NCBI GenBank assembly: GCA_021654635.1
Contig: AP025179.1
Coordinates: forward strand, 930,001-994,000
Direction of reading: 5' to 3'
Source: Mycobacterium kiyosense
GTDB lineage: Bacteria; Actinomycetota; Actinomycetes; Mycobacteriales; Mycobacteriaceae
Length of the DNA: 64,000 bases
Shown here: positions 56,101 through 64,000 of the stretch, piece after piece
Layout: the number at the start of each line of letters is the position of its first letter
Position numbering within the stretch: position 1 is the first letter of the stretch
The notes under the pieces: generated by a model
What the model saw: the letters and a program-made list of their open reading frames with translations, nothing else
Told to the model about the DNA's origin: nothing
Database searches by the model: none
Translations under genes and position numbers: made by a program

Positions 56101-56313
56101 CAGCGTTACATCAATCACCGTGAACGTGGCTCCCACATCTTGCTGTTCGTGCGCGAAACGAAGGGAAACGCATTCGGGGCCGCCCCGTATGTCTTCCTCG
56201 GTCCCGCTGACTACGTGTCGCACGAGGGCGAACGGCCCATGGCGATCACCTGGCGACTGCGTTGCCCGATGCCCACCGAGGTATACATGGCAGCGCGTGC
56301 TGCGGTCGCCTAG
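53200..56313 (+). CDS. PLD-like nuclease / superfamily 2 helicase / DUF3427 protein
   Basis: The 1037-residue protein has, in order, an N-terminal helical part, a phospholipase-D-like domain with H-x-K in RLHAKAWLL (near residue 215) and SSNLSHAAL, and an SF2 helicase with Walker A ATGTGKTVVA (about 346-355), DEFHH (about 441) and LTATPER. A second RecA lobe (NEGLDIPEVDTVLF, LGRGLR) and a C-terminal DUF3427 domain (about 700-1030) follow. It could cleave and unwind DNA; the PLD nuclease makes it look like a repair or defence protein. The start may instead be GTG 53218. Its stop overlaps that of the convergent HNH gene in CTAG, and RecBCD genes follow. Confidence 0.88.
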   Translation: MRYGAGVEEGLYESLVTERLSRALAARADLEPDIGPVDDAEQPLTLTRHLTPLIERSLRASRTAQARARLVDKILAALSDPAVLDETLHQDDPARIDRLESVVRAHKLGASRPVRPVTPLSDAALMTNARNEPTLAAELRAELASADRVDLLCAFVKWQGLRLLEDQLNELRRRNVPVRVITTTYLGATDAKALDALVDDFGAEVRVNYETDRTRLHAKAWLLRRNTGFDTAYVGSSNLSHAALVDGLEWNVRLSAIATPHLLEKFRATFESYWENSEFVHYQPSADGEKLRRALDVASGAQSRDRLTVTLSGLDVQPKPFQAEMLEELDAERVLHDRHRNLIVAATGTGKTVVAALDYRRLARDVHGRDLKLLFVAHRKEILTQARRIYQEVLTDPTFGELLVDGQVPVRWRQVFASIQSLSAERLAKLEPEHFDVVVVDEFHHAEASSYRRLLDHVKPLELLGLTATPERGDGVDVREFFDGRVAAELRLWEALEQNLLCPFHYFGIHDGTDLADLQWKRGGYDLDALSNLYTGNDARTRVVLKELRDKVSDVAAMRALGFCVSVDHARYMTQRFLAAGIKARAVWAQTGPAERRAALTDLRNREINVLFAVDLFNEGLDIPEVDTVLFLRPTESATVFLQQLGRGLRLTPGKTVLTALDFVGNQRREFRFDQRFRALTGLGRKALERQIQNGFPFLPSGSQIVLDPVAQNLVLENIRQQLAPRSAALVSEIRSHPNGELSSYLDEYGRSLEDLLRPGRSWTTLCREAGKPVAAPGPQERVLVKRVRAVAHVDDRRRRAAYQAMLGGETPSPAEERLAEMLFFSLFPDGGGFPSAAAGLAALRQEPVADEMRQVIDIAFDGAHRSTYPLGQFVPELDRVPLAVHASYSREEILAALGFASLRRTPSTMREGVAWCESARTDAFLITLKKSETDYSPTTMYRDFALNQQLFHWESQSTTTSASPTGQRYINHRERGSHILLFVRETKGNAFGAAPYVFLGPADYVSHEGERPMAITWRLRCPMPTEVYMAARAAVA

Positions 56314-57407
56314 AAACGATCAGGGCCGGCTTCGATCCACCAGGGTGGGACGCTGATATCCAGTCGGGTGCTCGCGCGATATCCGGCCCACGTGGGCACG
56401 CCCGCCGGCTGCCCACGGTAAATGCCGCGCGCGGCCGCGATGACCCGGGGCCGCTGAGTTGGCCACTGGATGTCATTGGCAATCTGCTCCAACAGATTTG
56501 GGTCGCGCTCCAAGACCCGGTCGACGATGTCCACGGCGGGCAGCGCACCGCTCTTGTCGCTGTTGCATCTGCCGCACGCCAGCACCAGGTTGGCTTAGCC
56601 GTCGATTCCGACCAACGACCAGGGGAGCACATGGTCGATCGGGTTGTTGGTCGGTAAATGCGTATTGCAGTAGAAGCAGTGCGCGCCGAAAGCTTCTTTC
56701 AGTGGATCCCGGACAATGGCCAAGGCGGTACGCTCCCTGCCGAAGAGATGTCCCGCGACGTCGGGCACCTCGGCGTCGAGAAACCTGTTCATCCGGCGGA
56801 CGTCGTCGACCCACATGATTTCCAGCGCGGGTTTGAGCAGTCCGGACAGCCGTGCCAGGCCGTGCGCCACCCCTGGGTGCAGCACGATGGCGTCCCCGTG
56901 GGCGCGCAGCGACGACCGGGAAACGTGATCGTGCAGGAACGAGTCGTCGTACAGAAACGGATCGCTTTGCGCCGACCCGGGCAGCCGTTGCAGCCGGTGC
57001 AGCGGCTGCTGCGCCAGGCACAGCGCAATCTCGTCAAGTGCACGCCGATATACCTCCGGCACGCGGATCATCGCCACGTCCAGCGAGCGTCCACTGTTTC
57101 CGACAGCGGACGCTATACGTAACTGGTTGACGGTGTGCAGGATCCGGGCTTTGGGTTGGGTGGACTGCTGCAATTCATGTCCGTCGAAGGGGCGCACCTG
57201 GCGCCAGTAGATCTCCAACACCCGGTGGGCCAGATCGGGAATCGGGACCGTCAACCTGTCCTCGGGTGCCGGCGGCAGATTCTCGATGCAGAAGTCGATG
57301 AGCGCGGTCAGGGTCGCCAGTTTGTAGGTCGCGGTGCGCAACCCGGTCTCCAGGATCGCCACGACGCGCTGCCCCAGTAGCAGCGGATCCAAACGATTCT
57401 CGTCCAT
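56310..57407 (-). pseudogene. HNH endonuclease gene interrupted by an in-frame TAA stop
   Basis: Reading in one frame from ATG 57407, a 270-residue N-terminal part (MDENRLDPLLLGQ...) leads to CFYCNTHLPTNNPIDHVLPW, the start of an HNH module. A TAA at 56595-56597 then follows DG. The frame resumes without shift as ANLVLACGRCNSDKSGALPA, the second half of the HNH site (Cys, Cys, Asn, Lys), and ends at 56310. So the stop splits the two metal/catalytic halves. A GTG at 56585 could restart translation, but the fragment would lack the catalytic His. It is convergent with the PLD-helicase. It may be a recent nonsense mutation, a miscall, or a recoded codon. Confidence 0.82.
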
Positions 57408-57623
57408 CGCCCACAGTCACCTCTTCATCCACAATCCTAGGGTTTCCGGTGCCTGCGACCCAGGCTCGGCGCCCTCTCGTGTCAGAACTCGGCGCGACAC
57501 TCGAGGCAGTCGAAACTTCGAGTTGCAGCTCGCGCGAAAAGACAACGGGCAGTTGGCAACTCTGGATAGCGGGCTGGCGGCCCTGCACAGCGACGTCGCC
57601 GTGCTCGTTCCCGTCGCGCCCGG

Positions 57624-59396
57624 CTAAATCGCCCGAGTGGCGTGCAGCCGATGCGCAAGCCCGCTGGCCCGGATCGCCCGTCGGCCGACGGCGGCGCGCA
57701 CCGTGCTCTCGGAACCGACTACTCGGACCTTCTTCTTGGCCCGGGTGACCGCGGTGTAGAACAGCTCACGCGTCAGCAGCCGCGAATCCTCCGGCGGCAT
57801 CAGCACAGTGACGTCGTCGGCCTGGCTGCCCTGGCTCTTGTGGATCGTCATCGCGTGCATGGTCTCGACATCGGACAGCCGGCTGGAGGCGAACCCGAGC
57901 AAGCCGTCGGTGCCGGCGATGACGACGCGAAGCGCACCTTCGTGCTCCGCGTCCAGGACAGTCACCCCGGCGTCGCCGTTGTAGACGCCCAGCCCATAGT
58001 CGTTGGTGGTGACAAGCACCGGTCTGCCGACGTACCAGGACGACCAGATCGGCTCGCCGGTAGCCTCGGCCAGCCAGCGCTCGACCTGTCGGTTCCAATA
58101 TTGGATACCGTGCGGACCGCGGCGGTGCGCACACAACAGACGATGCTCGTCGAGGGTCGCCAGCGCGGCCGTCGCATCACCCAGCACCGCTGCCGCACGC
58201 AACCGAAGCGCGTGCGGGACAAGTACCTTACGCAGCTCATCGGTGGGCTCGGCGGTGTCGATCCACTCGACGTGATCCCCGCCGGCCCGCAACACTTCGA
58301 CCGCCAGGTCGGCGTCACCGTCGCGGATCGCCAACGCCAGCGCACCGATCGACTCACCGAAGCGATGGGAGGTCTTCAACACCGCCAGTGCCTCGTCCTG
58401 CGGGCCCAAGCCGTCCACCAGGTCGGCCAGCACAGCGCCGGCCTCCACCGATGCCAACTGGTCCGGGTCGCCGACCAGCAGCAGACGCGTCTGGGGGCGC
58501 ACCGACTCGAGCAGCCGGGCCATCATGGTCAGCGACACCATCGAACACTCGTCGACCACGATGACGTCGTGCGGCAAACGGTTGGCGCGGTGATGGCGAA
58601 ACCGCGACGAGGAATCCGGCCGACTGCCCAACAACCGGTGCAGTGTGGTGGCGCGCAGACCCGAAACCCGTTGCTGGTCAACCTCACTGAGCTCACCGAT
58701 CTCCAACTGTACCGCCTCGTTGAGCCGAGCCGCGGCCTTGCCCGTGGGCGCCGACAATGCGATGCGCAACCGCGGCCCGCCGGCCAGCTCCTGCTGCTCG
58801 GCGAACAGCGCCAACAACCGTGCCACCGTGCTGGTCTTGCCGGTGCCCGGCCCGCCGGTGAGCACCGTCAAGCCTTGGCGCAGTGCGGTGTTCGCGGCCG
58901 CCCGCTGTTCTTCGTAGTCGTGGGGGAACAGCCGGTCGAGCCCGGATATCTGCCCCGCCGCGCGGTTCGACAACAAGGCGCGGTTTGACAACAAGGCTAC
59001 GAAATCGTCGGCGACCTGTTGTTCCTCCCGCCAATACCGGTCCAGGTACAGCAGGCGGCCGTCGTAAACCCGCAGCACGGGCGGGGATCCGGCCAGCGGG
59101 CTGGCCAGGACGGCGGCCAGCCACTCGTCGGGATCCGGCCACGGCAACCTCGGCACACCGACCTGTGCCTCCACCATGCGCAGGTCCAGGCAGACCGAGC
59201 CGCCCCGCAACGCGCGCACCACCAAGGCCACCGCCAGCGAAACCGACGGATCCGATTCGCCCGACATCTCCGAAAGCCGCTGCGCGACATGGACGTCCGC
59301 CGATTCGATCACGCCGGCCTCGTTGAAGGTCCGCAAAATCCCGGCAGCCCCCACGGCCTGCCGCCAGTCGGCCGGGTCGACGATCTCCACCGTCAT
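57624..59396 (-). CDS. recD: Exodeoxyribonuclease V subunit RecD
   Basis: The 590-residue SF1B 5'-3' helicase subunit of RecBCD has Walker A GGPGTGKT at residues 181-188, DECSMVS (Walker B region), the GDPDQL motif, and C-terminal AMTIHKSQGSQ and YTAVTRAKKKV motifs. It is slightly longer than the 575 residues I recall for M. tuberculosis RecD, partly because of a 6-residue tandem duplication (LLSNRA twice, residues 135-146). It overlaps the recB stop by 4 bases (ATGA), so translation is coupled in the order recC-recB-recD. RecBCD degrades linear DNA and processes breaks; in mycobacteria it acts mainly in single-strand annealing. Confidence 0.95.
   Translation of the reverse strand: MTVEIVDPADWRQAVGAAGILRTFNEAGVIESADVHVAQRLSEMSGESDPSVSLAVALVVRALRGGSVCLDLRMVEAQVGVPRLPWPDPDEWLAAVLASPLAGSPPVLRVYDGRLLYLDRYWREEQQVADDFVALLSNRALLSNRAAGQISGLDRLFPHDYEEQRAAANTALRQGLTVLTGGPGTGKTSTVARLLALFAEQQELAGGPRLRIALSAPTGKAAARLNEAVQLEIGELSEVDQQRVSGLRATTLHRLLGSRPDSSSRFRHHRANRLPHDVIVVDECSMVSLTMMARLLESVRPQTRLLLVGDPDQLASVEAGAVLADLVDGLGPQDEALAVLKTSHRFGESIGALALAIRDGDADLAVEVLRAGGDHVEWIDTAEPTDELRKVLVPHALRLRAAAVLGDATAALATLDEHRLLCAHRRGPHGIQYWNRQVERWLAEATGEPIWSSWYVGRPVLVTTNDYGLGVYNGDAGVTVLDAEHEGALRVVIAGTDGLLGFASSRLSDVETMHAMTIHKSQGSQADDVTVLMPPEDSRLLTRELFYTAVTRAKKKVRVVGSESTVRAAVGRRAIRASGLAHRLHATRAI
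58960..58995. repeat. 18-bp tandem duplication inside recD
   Basis: Two adjacent 18-bp units, 58960-58977 and 58978-58995, differ at a single base (GCGCGGTTCGACAACAAG and GCGCGGTTTGACAACAAG). They add six residues, so the protein reads LLSNRALLSNRA in the linker before the helicase core. The frame is kept. It looks like a recent slippage or duplication. Confidence 0.9.
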
Positions 59397-62300
59397 GCCG
59401 CAGCCCTGCCGGCGTCGAGCAAATCAGAAATCGACGTCACCAGCGCCGCCGGCGGCGCCCAACTGAACACCCCGGCCGGATGCCCGTCCACCACCGGGGT
59501 GTCCGGTCCGCACATGCCGCGCAAGAACAGATACAGCACCCCGCCCAGGTGACGGGCCGGATCGTAGTCGGGCACGCGCCAGCGTAGAAAGCGGTGCAGC
59601 ACAACGCTATACAGCAATGCTTGCAGCGGATAGTCCGAATGCAGCATCGCCTCGACCAGTCGCGGTCGGGTGTAATCGGCCGCCGTCAGCGAGGACCGGT
59701 CCGCATCGCCGAGCCAGTTGGTCTTGTAGTCGACCACCAGATACCGGTGTTCGGTGCCGTCGGGAATCCGCAACACCGCGTCGACCGAACCACTGAGATA
59801 CCCGCGCAACGATTGGTCGCCCAGCGGTTCGCCGGCCAACCTGTCGGCATAGCAGGCCAACGGGTCATCGGCGGGTAGGTGCGAGCGCAACAACAAACCG
59901 ACATCGGACAGCCGAACATCGGCCGCGCCCGCGCGGACGTCACCGCCGGCCAGGGGAAACTCGAAGTCCAACTCGCGCAGCCGGTCCGGCAGACCGATCT
60001 GCCGTAGCGTCACCCCCGCGGCCAGCGGGCCCAGGGGAGTGTCGTGCATCGTGACCAGAGCGGCGGCCAGTTCCGCGGCAGGCGTGTCCACCGGCCACCA
60101 GACCGAATGCACCCGGATCTGCGCTTCGAGCTCAGCGGCGAGATCGGCGGCGAACGGATCGGCCGTCTCCAGCACCGCGTGGACCAACGAACCGAACTTC
60201 GCGCCGGTCGGCAGTGCGGCCATCGGCGAGGGCACCGCGGATGTGGCTGCCGGCCTGGTCAACGGAATGTCGCCGACTTCGTCGTCCAGCTCGGCCACCT
60301 CAGGCTCGCTGCTCACGCCGACGGACACCCCCGGCCGCTCCGAGACCCGGATCAGCCCCGAGTAGGACGTGCGCCGCCATGCGGTGTCGATGGGCCGATG
60401 GAAGTGCCGAATGTCCAGGTCCGACGGCGCCATGCGGTCCGGAACGCCGGGCGACGGGCCGATCACCGATTCCTCGATGACCGGACCACTGGCGTCTTCC
60501 CACTCCCGCAGTCGCAACCACGCTTCCTCGTCGCTGATCTTGGCGGGCGTGCAGCGGTCGGGCACCACGGAATCCCCGGGGCGCCGGCCCCGCAGCAGCC
60601 GGGACAGGCCGCCGTTGGGTTCGTCGTGTGCTGGCGACCACCAGGCCACCACCTGTGACTGGGCCCGCGTCAGCGCGACGTACGTAAGCCGGCTGTCGTC
60701 GCTGGCCGCCTCTTGACAACCCAGCTGTTCCACCGCGGCGAAATCCGGACTGTCCTTGCCACCGACATGCAGGCAACGCACATCCCCGTCGTGGAACAGC
60801 ACCAGATCGCGTTCCTGGATGTTGCGATTGAACGCGAACGGCAGGTACACGACGGGATATTGCAGGCCCTTGCTCACCCACACCGTCATGATCTGCACCG
60901 CCGCGGCGTCGCTGTCCAGCCTGCGGTTGCGCTCGGTGGCGCCACCCCGCTCGTCGCGCTGGTCGCGCAGCCAATCCCGCAGCGCGGGCAGCGAATACTG
61001 CTCGCGGTGGGCGGTTTCCTGCAGTAGCTGCGTCAAATGCGCCAGGTCGGTCATGTGTCGCTCGCCGCCCTGCCAGGACAGCACCCGATCGCTCATCCCG
61101 GCCATCTGCGCCGCCTCGAATATCGCCGCCACGCCGCGCTGCCGGGCGTGGTCGGCCCAGCCGCGCAAGGTGTCGGCGACGCGGTCGGTGAGCGCGTCCC
61201 CGCCGCTTGCCAGGTCCTCGGCGGTGTGGCCGAAGAACATCGTCGCCGCGGCGGCGCGCACGATGCCGGGGCGGTGCGGTTGGTCGAAGGCTTCCAGCAG
61301 CGCCAGCCAGTCGTCGGCGGCGGCTGAGGCGAACACATCCGAATCGCCGGTGTACACCGCGGGGATACCGGCGTCGGCAAGGGCGCGATGGCAGGCGCGG
61401 GCATCCTTGTGCGTCTCGACGATCACCGCGACGTGACCGGCCCCCAGCGGTTTGCCGTCGAACGTGGCGCCGCCGGCCAGCAGCGCGCCGATGTCCGCGG
61501 CGAGGTCGCGACCGATGTGCTCCCGCAGTTCGCCGATAGGAAGATTTTGAAGTCCATTGCGGCCCAATGTTTCTCGTTTCACAACGCGAAGCCGGAACGG
61601 ATGGTTGCGGGGCGCCCCGGCCAGGCGGTGGCCCTGATGACAGGCCGTCACGTCGCGGACGACGATGTCGGGGCCGCCGAGTTCGGCACCCAGCAGCACC
61701 GCCTGCAGCCGGTCGACGAGCGCGGCGTCGCTGCGCCAGTTCATCGCCAGCGTCCGTTTGTCGCCCGCGGTCGCGGCGGCATGCAGGTAGGTCACGATGT
61801 CGCCGCCGCGAAACGCGTAGATGGCCTGCTTGGGGTCACCGATGAGGATCAGCGTGGACCGGCCGCTGAACGCACGCTGCAACACCTGCCACTGCACCGG
61901 GTCGGTGTCCTGAAACTCGTCGACCATCACGATCGGCCAGCGTTGATGCATGCGGACCCGGGCCGGGGAATCGTCGGTGTCGAGGGCGTCGGCCAACCGG
62001 ATGAGCAGATCGTCGTAACCCAGGATGCCGCGCTTTCGCTTGCGCCTTTCCAGCTCGGCGAGAACGCTTTTGACGAAATTCACGCGCACCGCGGCCGGGG
62101 AGCCCTGCGCCGGATCGAGTGGCCGCAGCTGCGTCGACGGGTTGTTCACCGCCTTGCGGGCGATCCGCAGCGCCTCGGGATAATCCAGTACCGGATCGTC
62201 ACGCTGCTGCCCGAAATGCGCAAGGTACAGATCGTCGACGATCTCGGTGACCAACTCGTCGAGATCTTCAACCAGAGTGACGCCGGCGTCCGTATCACCG

Positions 62301-62707
62301 GCCACACCAAGTGATTTCAGCACCAACTGGCAGAACTGGTGGATGGTGGCGATGGTCGCGGAGTCGAAGTCGGCCAACGCATCCCGCAGGCGTTGCCGGC
62401 GCCCCGCACGTTCGGAATCGGTGCCCGCGACGAGACGGCCCACCAGCTGGTTGTCGCCGACCGCGCCCGGATCGTCGAAAGCATTGAGCGTATCCACGAT
62501 TTGGCATCGCACCCGTTCGCGGAGCTCCTGGCTGGCCGCCCGCCCGAACGTGATGAGCAACATTTCATCCAGGGTGGCCCGGCCCTCGGCGACGTACCGG
62601 GTCACCAGGCCGGCCAACGCGAACGTCTTACCGGTTCCGGCGCTGGCCTCCAGCACCGTGGTGGAGCGCGCGCCGGGCAGCGGGCCGAGCAGGTCGAACG
62701 GTTGCAT
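59393..62707 (-). CDS. recB: Exodeoxyribonuclease V subunit RecB
   Basis: The 1104-residue subunit has Walker A EASAGTGKT (residues 20-28), IVMVDEFQDTDPVQWQVLQ (motif II), LIGDPKQAIYAFRGGD (motif III), and a C-terminal nuclease with GSVDAVLRI and VVDYKTN (motifs of the RecB/Cas4 family nuclease, Asp and Lys). It is the 3'-5' helicase and nuclease of RecBCD. The start ATG overlaps the recC stop by one base (TGATG). Length is close to the 1094 residues I recall for M. tuberculosis. Order and spacing fit the recC-recB-recD operon. Confidence 0.95.
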   Translation of the reverse strand: MQPFDLLGPLPGARSTTVLEASAGTGKTFALAGLVTRYVAEGRATLDEMLLITFGRAASQELRERVRCQIVDTLNAFDDPGAVGDNQLVGRLVAGTDSERAGRRQRLRDALADFDSATIATIHQFCQLVLKSLGVAGDTDAGVTLVEDLDELVTEIVDDLYLAHFGQQRDDPVLDYPEALRIARKAVNNPSTQLRPLDPAQGSPAAVRVNFVKSVLAELERRKRKRGILGYDDLLIRLADALDTDDSPARVRMHQRWPIVMVDEFQDTDPVQWQVLQRAFSGRSTLILIGDPKQAIYAFRGGDIVTYLHAAATAGDKRTLAMNWRSDAALVDRLQAVLLGAELGGPDIVVRDVTACHQGHRLAGAPRNHPFRLRVVKRETLGRNGLQNLPIGELREHIGRDLAADIGALLAGGATFDGKPLGAGHVAVIVETHKDARACHRALADAGIPAVYTGDSDVFASAAADDWLALLEAFDQPHRPGIVRAAAATMFFGHTAEDLASGGDALTDRVADTLRGWADHARQRGVAAIFEAAQMAGMSDRVLSWQGGERHMTDLAHLTQLLQETAHREQYSLPALRDWLRDQRDERGGATERNRRLDSDAAAVQIMTVWVSKGLQYPVVYLPFAFNRNIQERDLVLFHDGDVRCLHVGGKDSPDFAAVEQLGCQEAASDDSRLTYVALTRAQSQVVAWWSPAHDEPNGGLSRLLRGRRPGDSVVPDRCTPAKISDEEAWLRLREWEDASGPVIEESVIGPSPGVPDRMAPSDLDIRHFHRPIDTAWRRTSYSGLIRVSERPGVSVGVSSEPEVAELDDEVGDIPLTRPAATSAVPSPMAALPTGAKFGSLVHAVLETADPFAADLAAELEAQIRVHSVWWPVDTPAAELAAALVTMHDTPLGPLAAGVTLRQIGLPDRLRELDFEFPLAGGDVRAGAADVRLSDVGLLLRSHLPADDPLACYADRLAGEPLGDQSLRGYLSGSVDAVLRIPDGTEHRYLVVDYKTNWLGDADRSSLTAADYTRPRLVEAMLHSDYPLQALLYSVVLHRFLRWRVPDYDPARHLGGVLYLFLRGMCGPDTPVVDGHPAGVFSWAPPAALVTSISDLLDAGRAAA

Positions 62708-64000
62708 CAGCGGTGGCTCCGTTCCGCGTGCACTTCGGCCCGCAGCATCGGCAGCCAGAGTCGAGCGGCGTAGGCGCCCAGGCGATTGTCTTCTCCCTCG
62801 TATTCCTCGCCGGGGCGCAGCGGCTGCATCAGATCAGTCAGCGGGGCGTGCCGTCCCCAGGCTCGCACGTGAGCCGGCTCGTCGTCCTCGCCGGGGTACC
62901 GGTCGGATTTCCACCGGTACCGGGCCTTGGTAATCGGGTCCTCACCGGCATAGCGGGCCACCGCCCACGCGTAGGAAGTCTTGACGGGCAACGGAATCGG
63001 CTCCCGGCGTCCGGCGTCGTAGATGGCCACCAGGTCACGCAACAGATCGGCGGCGGGCTGCGGTGGTTGTCCGAGGCACTCCTCGCGCGCAGTAGTGCCC
63101 CCGCTTCGGCCGGCCGATGCAGACGGCCGACCAGTCACGCCCGGGGAACTGGGCGAACAACGCCAACAACGGGATCCACGATTGCAGCAGATGCTTGCCG
63201 TCGAGCTTGGAGTACGTCACCGACACCAACCGGTCGCCGAACACATGCGGCACCGTGCCCGTCAACCGTCGACCGCCGAGGTCGATGTCGACGTCGTAGG
63301 CGGCCGCGTCGACGTGCCGGTGCTGCCGCGCCGCGTCCGCGAGCAGGGCGGCCTGGTCGCGGATCTCGGTCACCTTGCGCCAGCCGAGCCGGCCGGGTGG
63401 CAGCGTCCCGCGCCGCCACTCCGCGTGCCGGGCCTGGTCGGGAGCCATGCCGGCCAGGATGTCGTTGAGCATCCGATCACCGACGGTCCACGCCTCCAGC
63501 GCGTCGATCTCCACCGGCATGGCGTCCGCGACGCCGTCGACGTCCCACGGCAACGTGTACTCCAGCGCCCGGAAGAACCCCTTCACCGGATCTTTGAAGA
63601 ACGAGACCAGGTCTGCGAGTGCGATGTCGTCGATCGGTGGGGGCGGCAGCGGCCCGCAGATGAACTTCGGTTGCTCGGCGCGCACACCGCTGGCCGACCG
63701 GGCCGCGCGCAAGACGGTCGGATCGAAGCTGAACGGCACCCCCGGGACCAGTCGGCCACGCTCGACGTTACGAATATCGAAGGGCTGCAACGGATGTTCG
63801 GTGACTATCCGGGAACGAACGTGTTGCTCGGTCGTGTTGTCCAGGGTGTCGAGCAACTCGGCCAGCGGGACCGCGGGTGGCCGACGTTGACCCGAATACT
63901 CGTTCGCGCCGGTGTAGGTGATGACCAGATGGTCGGTGGCCGCCCCGACGGCGTCGAGCAGCAGTTGCCGGTCCTCGGAACGGATGTCGCGCTCACCGGT
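62707..64000 (-). pseudogene. recC: Exodeoxyribonuclease V subunit RecC, 3' part, with a +1 frameshift as sequenced
   Basis: The gene enters from the right edge of the window in frame (TGERDIRSEDRQLLLDAVGA...). It reads through SFDPTVLRAARSASGV and GRDWSAVCIGRPKRG to about 63100, where it shifts. The remainder, from TTAREECLGQPP to the stop at 62707, is one base out of frame. The shift lies in the C/G run 63098-63102; removing one base gives a continuous C-terminal part of about 430 residues. RecC scans DNA for the regulatory site and holds RecB and RecD. The N-terminal two thirds lie outside the window. A sequencing indel is the likely cause, as recB and recD are intact. Confidence 0.87.

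Noticed and set aside
53200..56313. A named defence system such as DISARM or Mokosh
   Set aside because: The domain set (PLD, SF2 helicase, DUF3427) does not match the helicase families of those systems, and the other required genes are absent nearby.

Overview
The window is GC-rich chromosomal DNA from a mycobacterium, most likely a slow-growing non-tuberculous species. Three blocks keep the gene order I remember from M. tuberculosis H37Rv: Rv0559c to Rv0566c (3485-14315), lpqN-Rv0584-Rv0585c (44246-50122) and recD-recB-recC (57624 to the window edge). Between them lie accessory segments rich in lipid and steroid type catabolism genes, F420- or mycofactocin-type oxidoreductases and TetR regulators.

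Layout. 385-3488: a Tat-exported FAD oxidoreductase and a double-domain TetR regulator. 3485-14468: a DUF732 secreted protein and a salicylate-type methyltransferase behind a palindromic promoter region, menJ and a polyprenyl diphosphate synthase (menaquinone tail), htpX, a frameshifted SulP transporter, glycerol-3-phosphate dehydrogenase, a secreted protease with TPR, membrane helix and cytosolic zinc ribbon, a flavin monooxygenase, yajQ and tRNA-Tyr. 14595-27152: accessory genes, including a TetR-controlled SDR pair, a flavin monooxygenase and a membrane protein separated by two matching 26-bp inverted-repeat operators, another TetR, an F420-type luciferase-like enzyme, a YihY/BrkB protein, an acyl-CoA ligase with a mycofactocin-type SDR, and an exported protein. 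27301-41294: a cyclase/ATPase/LuxR regulator and an amidase lead into a closely packed operon of two FadE, two MaoC, an Ltp2-like aldolase, a DUF35 protein and a FadD17-like ligase, followed by a DUF222/HNH protein and a convergent CYP125-type P450. This set mirrors the cholesterol side-chain (igr) operon, but with the ChsH2 parts encoded by separate genes. 41389-50122: a FUSC membrane protein, a small Ddn-like protein, LpqN, a GH92 alpha-mannosidase (two frameshifts) and a large flippase-like membrane protein with an embedded kinase-like segment. 50261-57407: a methyltransferase, an amidohydrolase, a DUF2510 protein, and a PLD-helicase-DUF3427 protein convergent with an HNH nuclease gene that carries an in-frame stop. 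57624-64000: RecD, RecB and the 3' end of recC (frameshifted).

All four frameshifts in the window are apparent +1 insertions in homopolymer runs, which points to sequencing error rather than real gene loss. The items I would look at first are the second igr-like cassette with CYP125, the paired operators near 18.8-19.1 kb, and the helicase/HNH pair beside recBCD. Names, families and synteny come from memory of the families; no database search was run.
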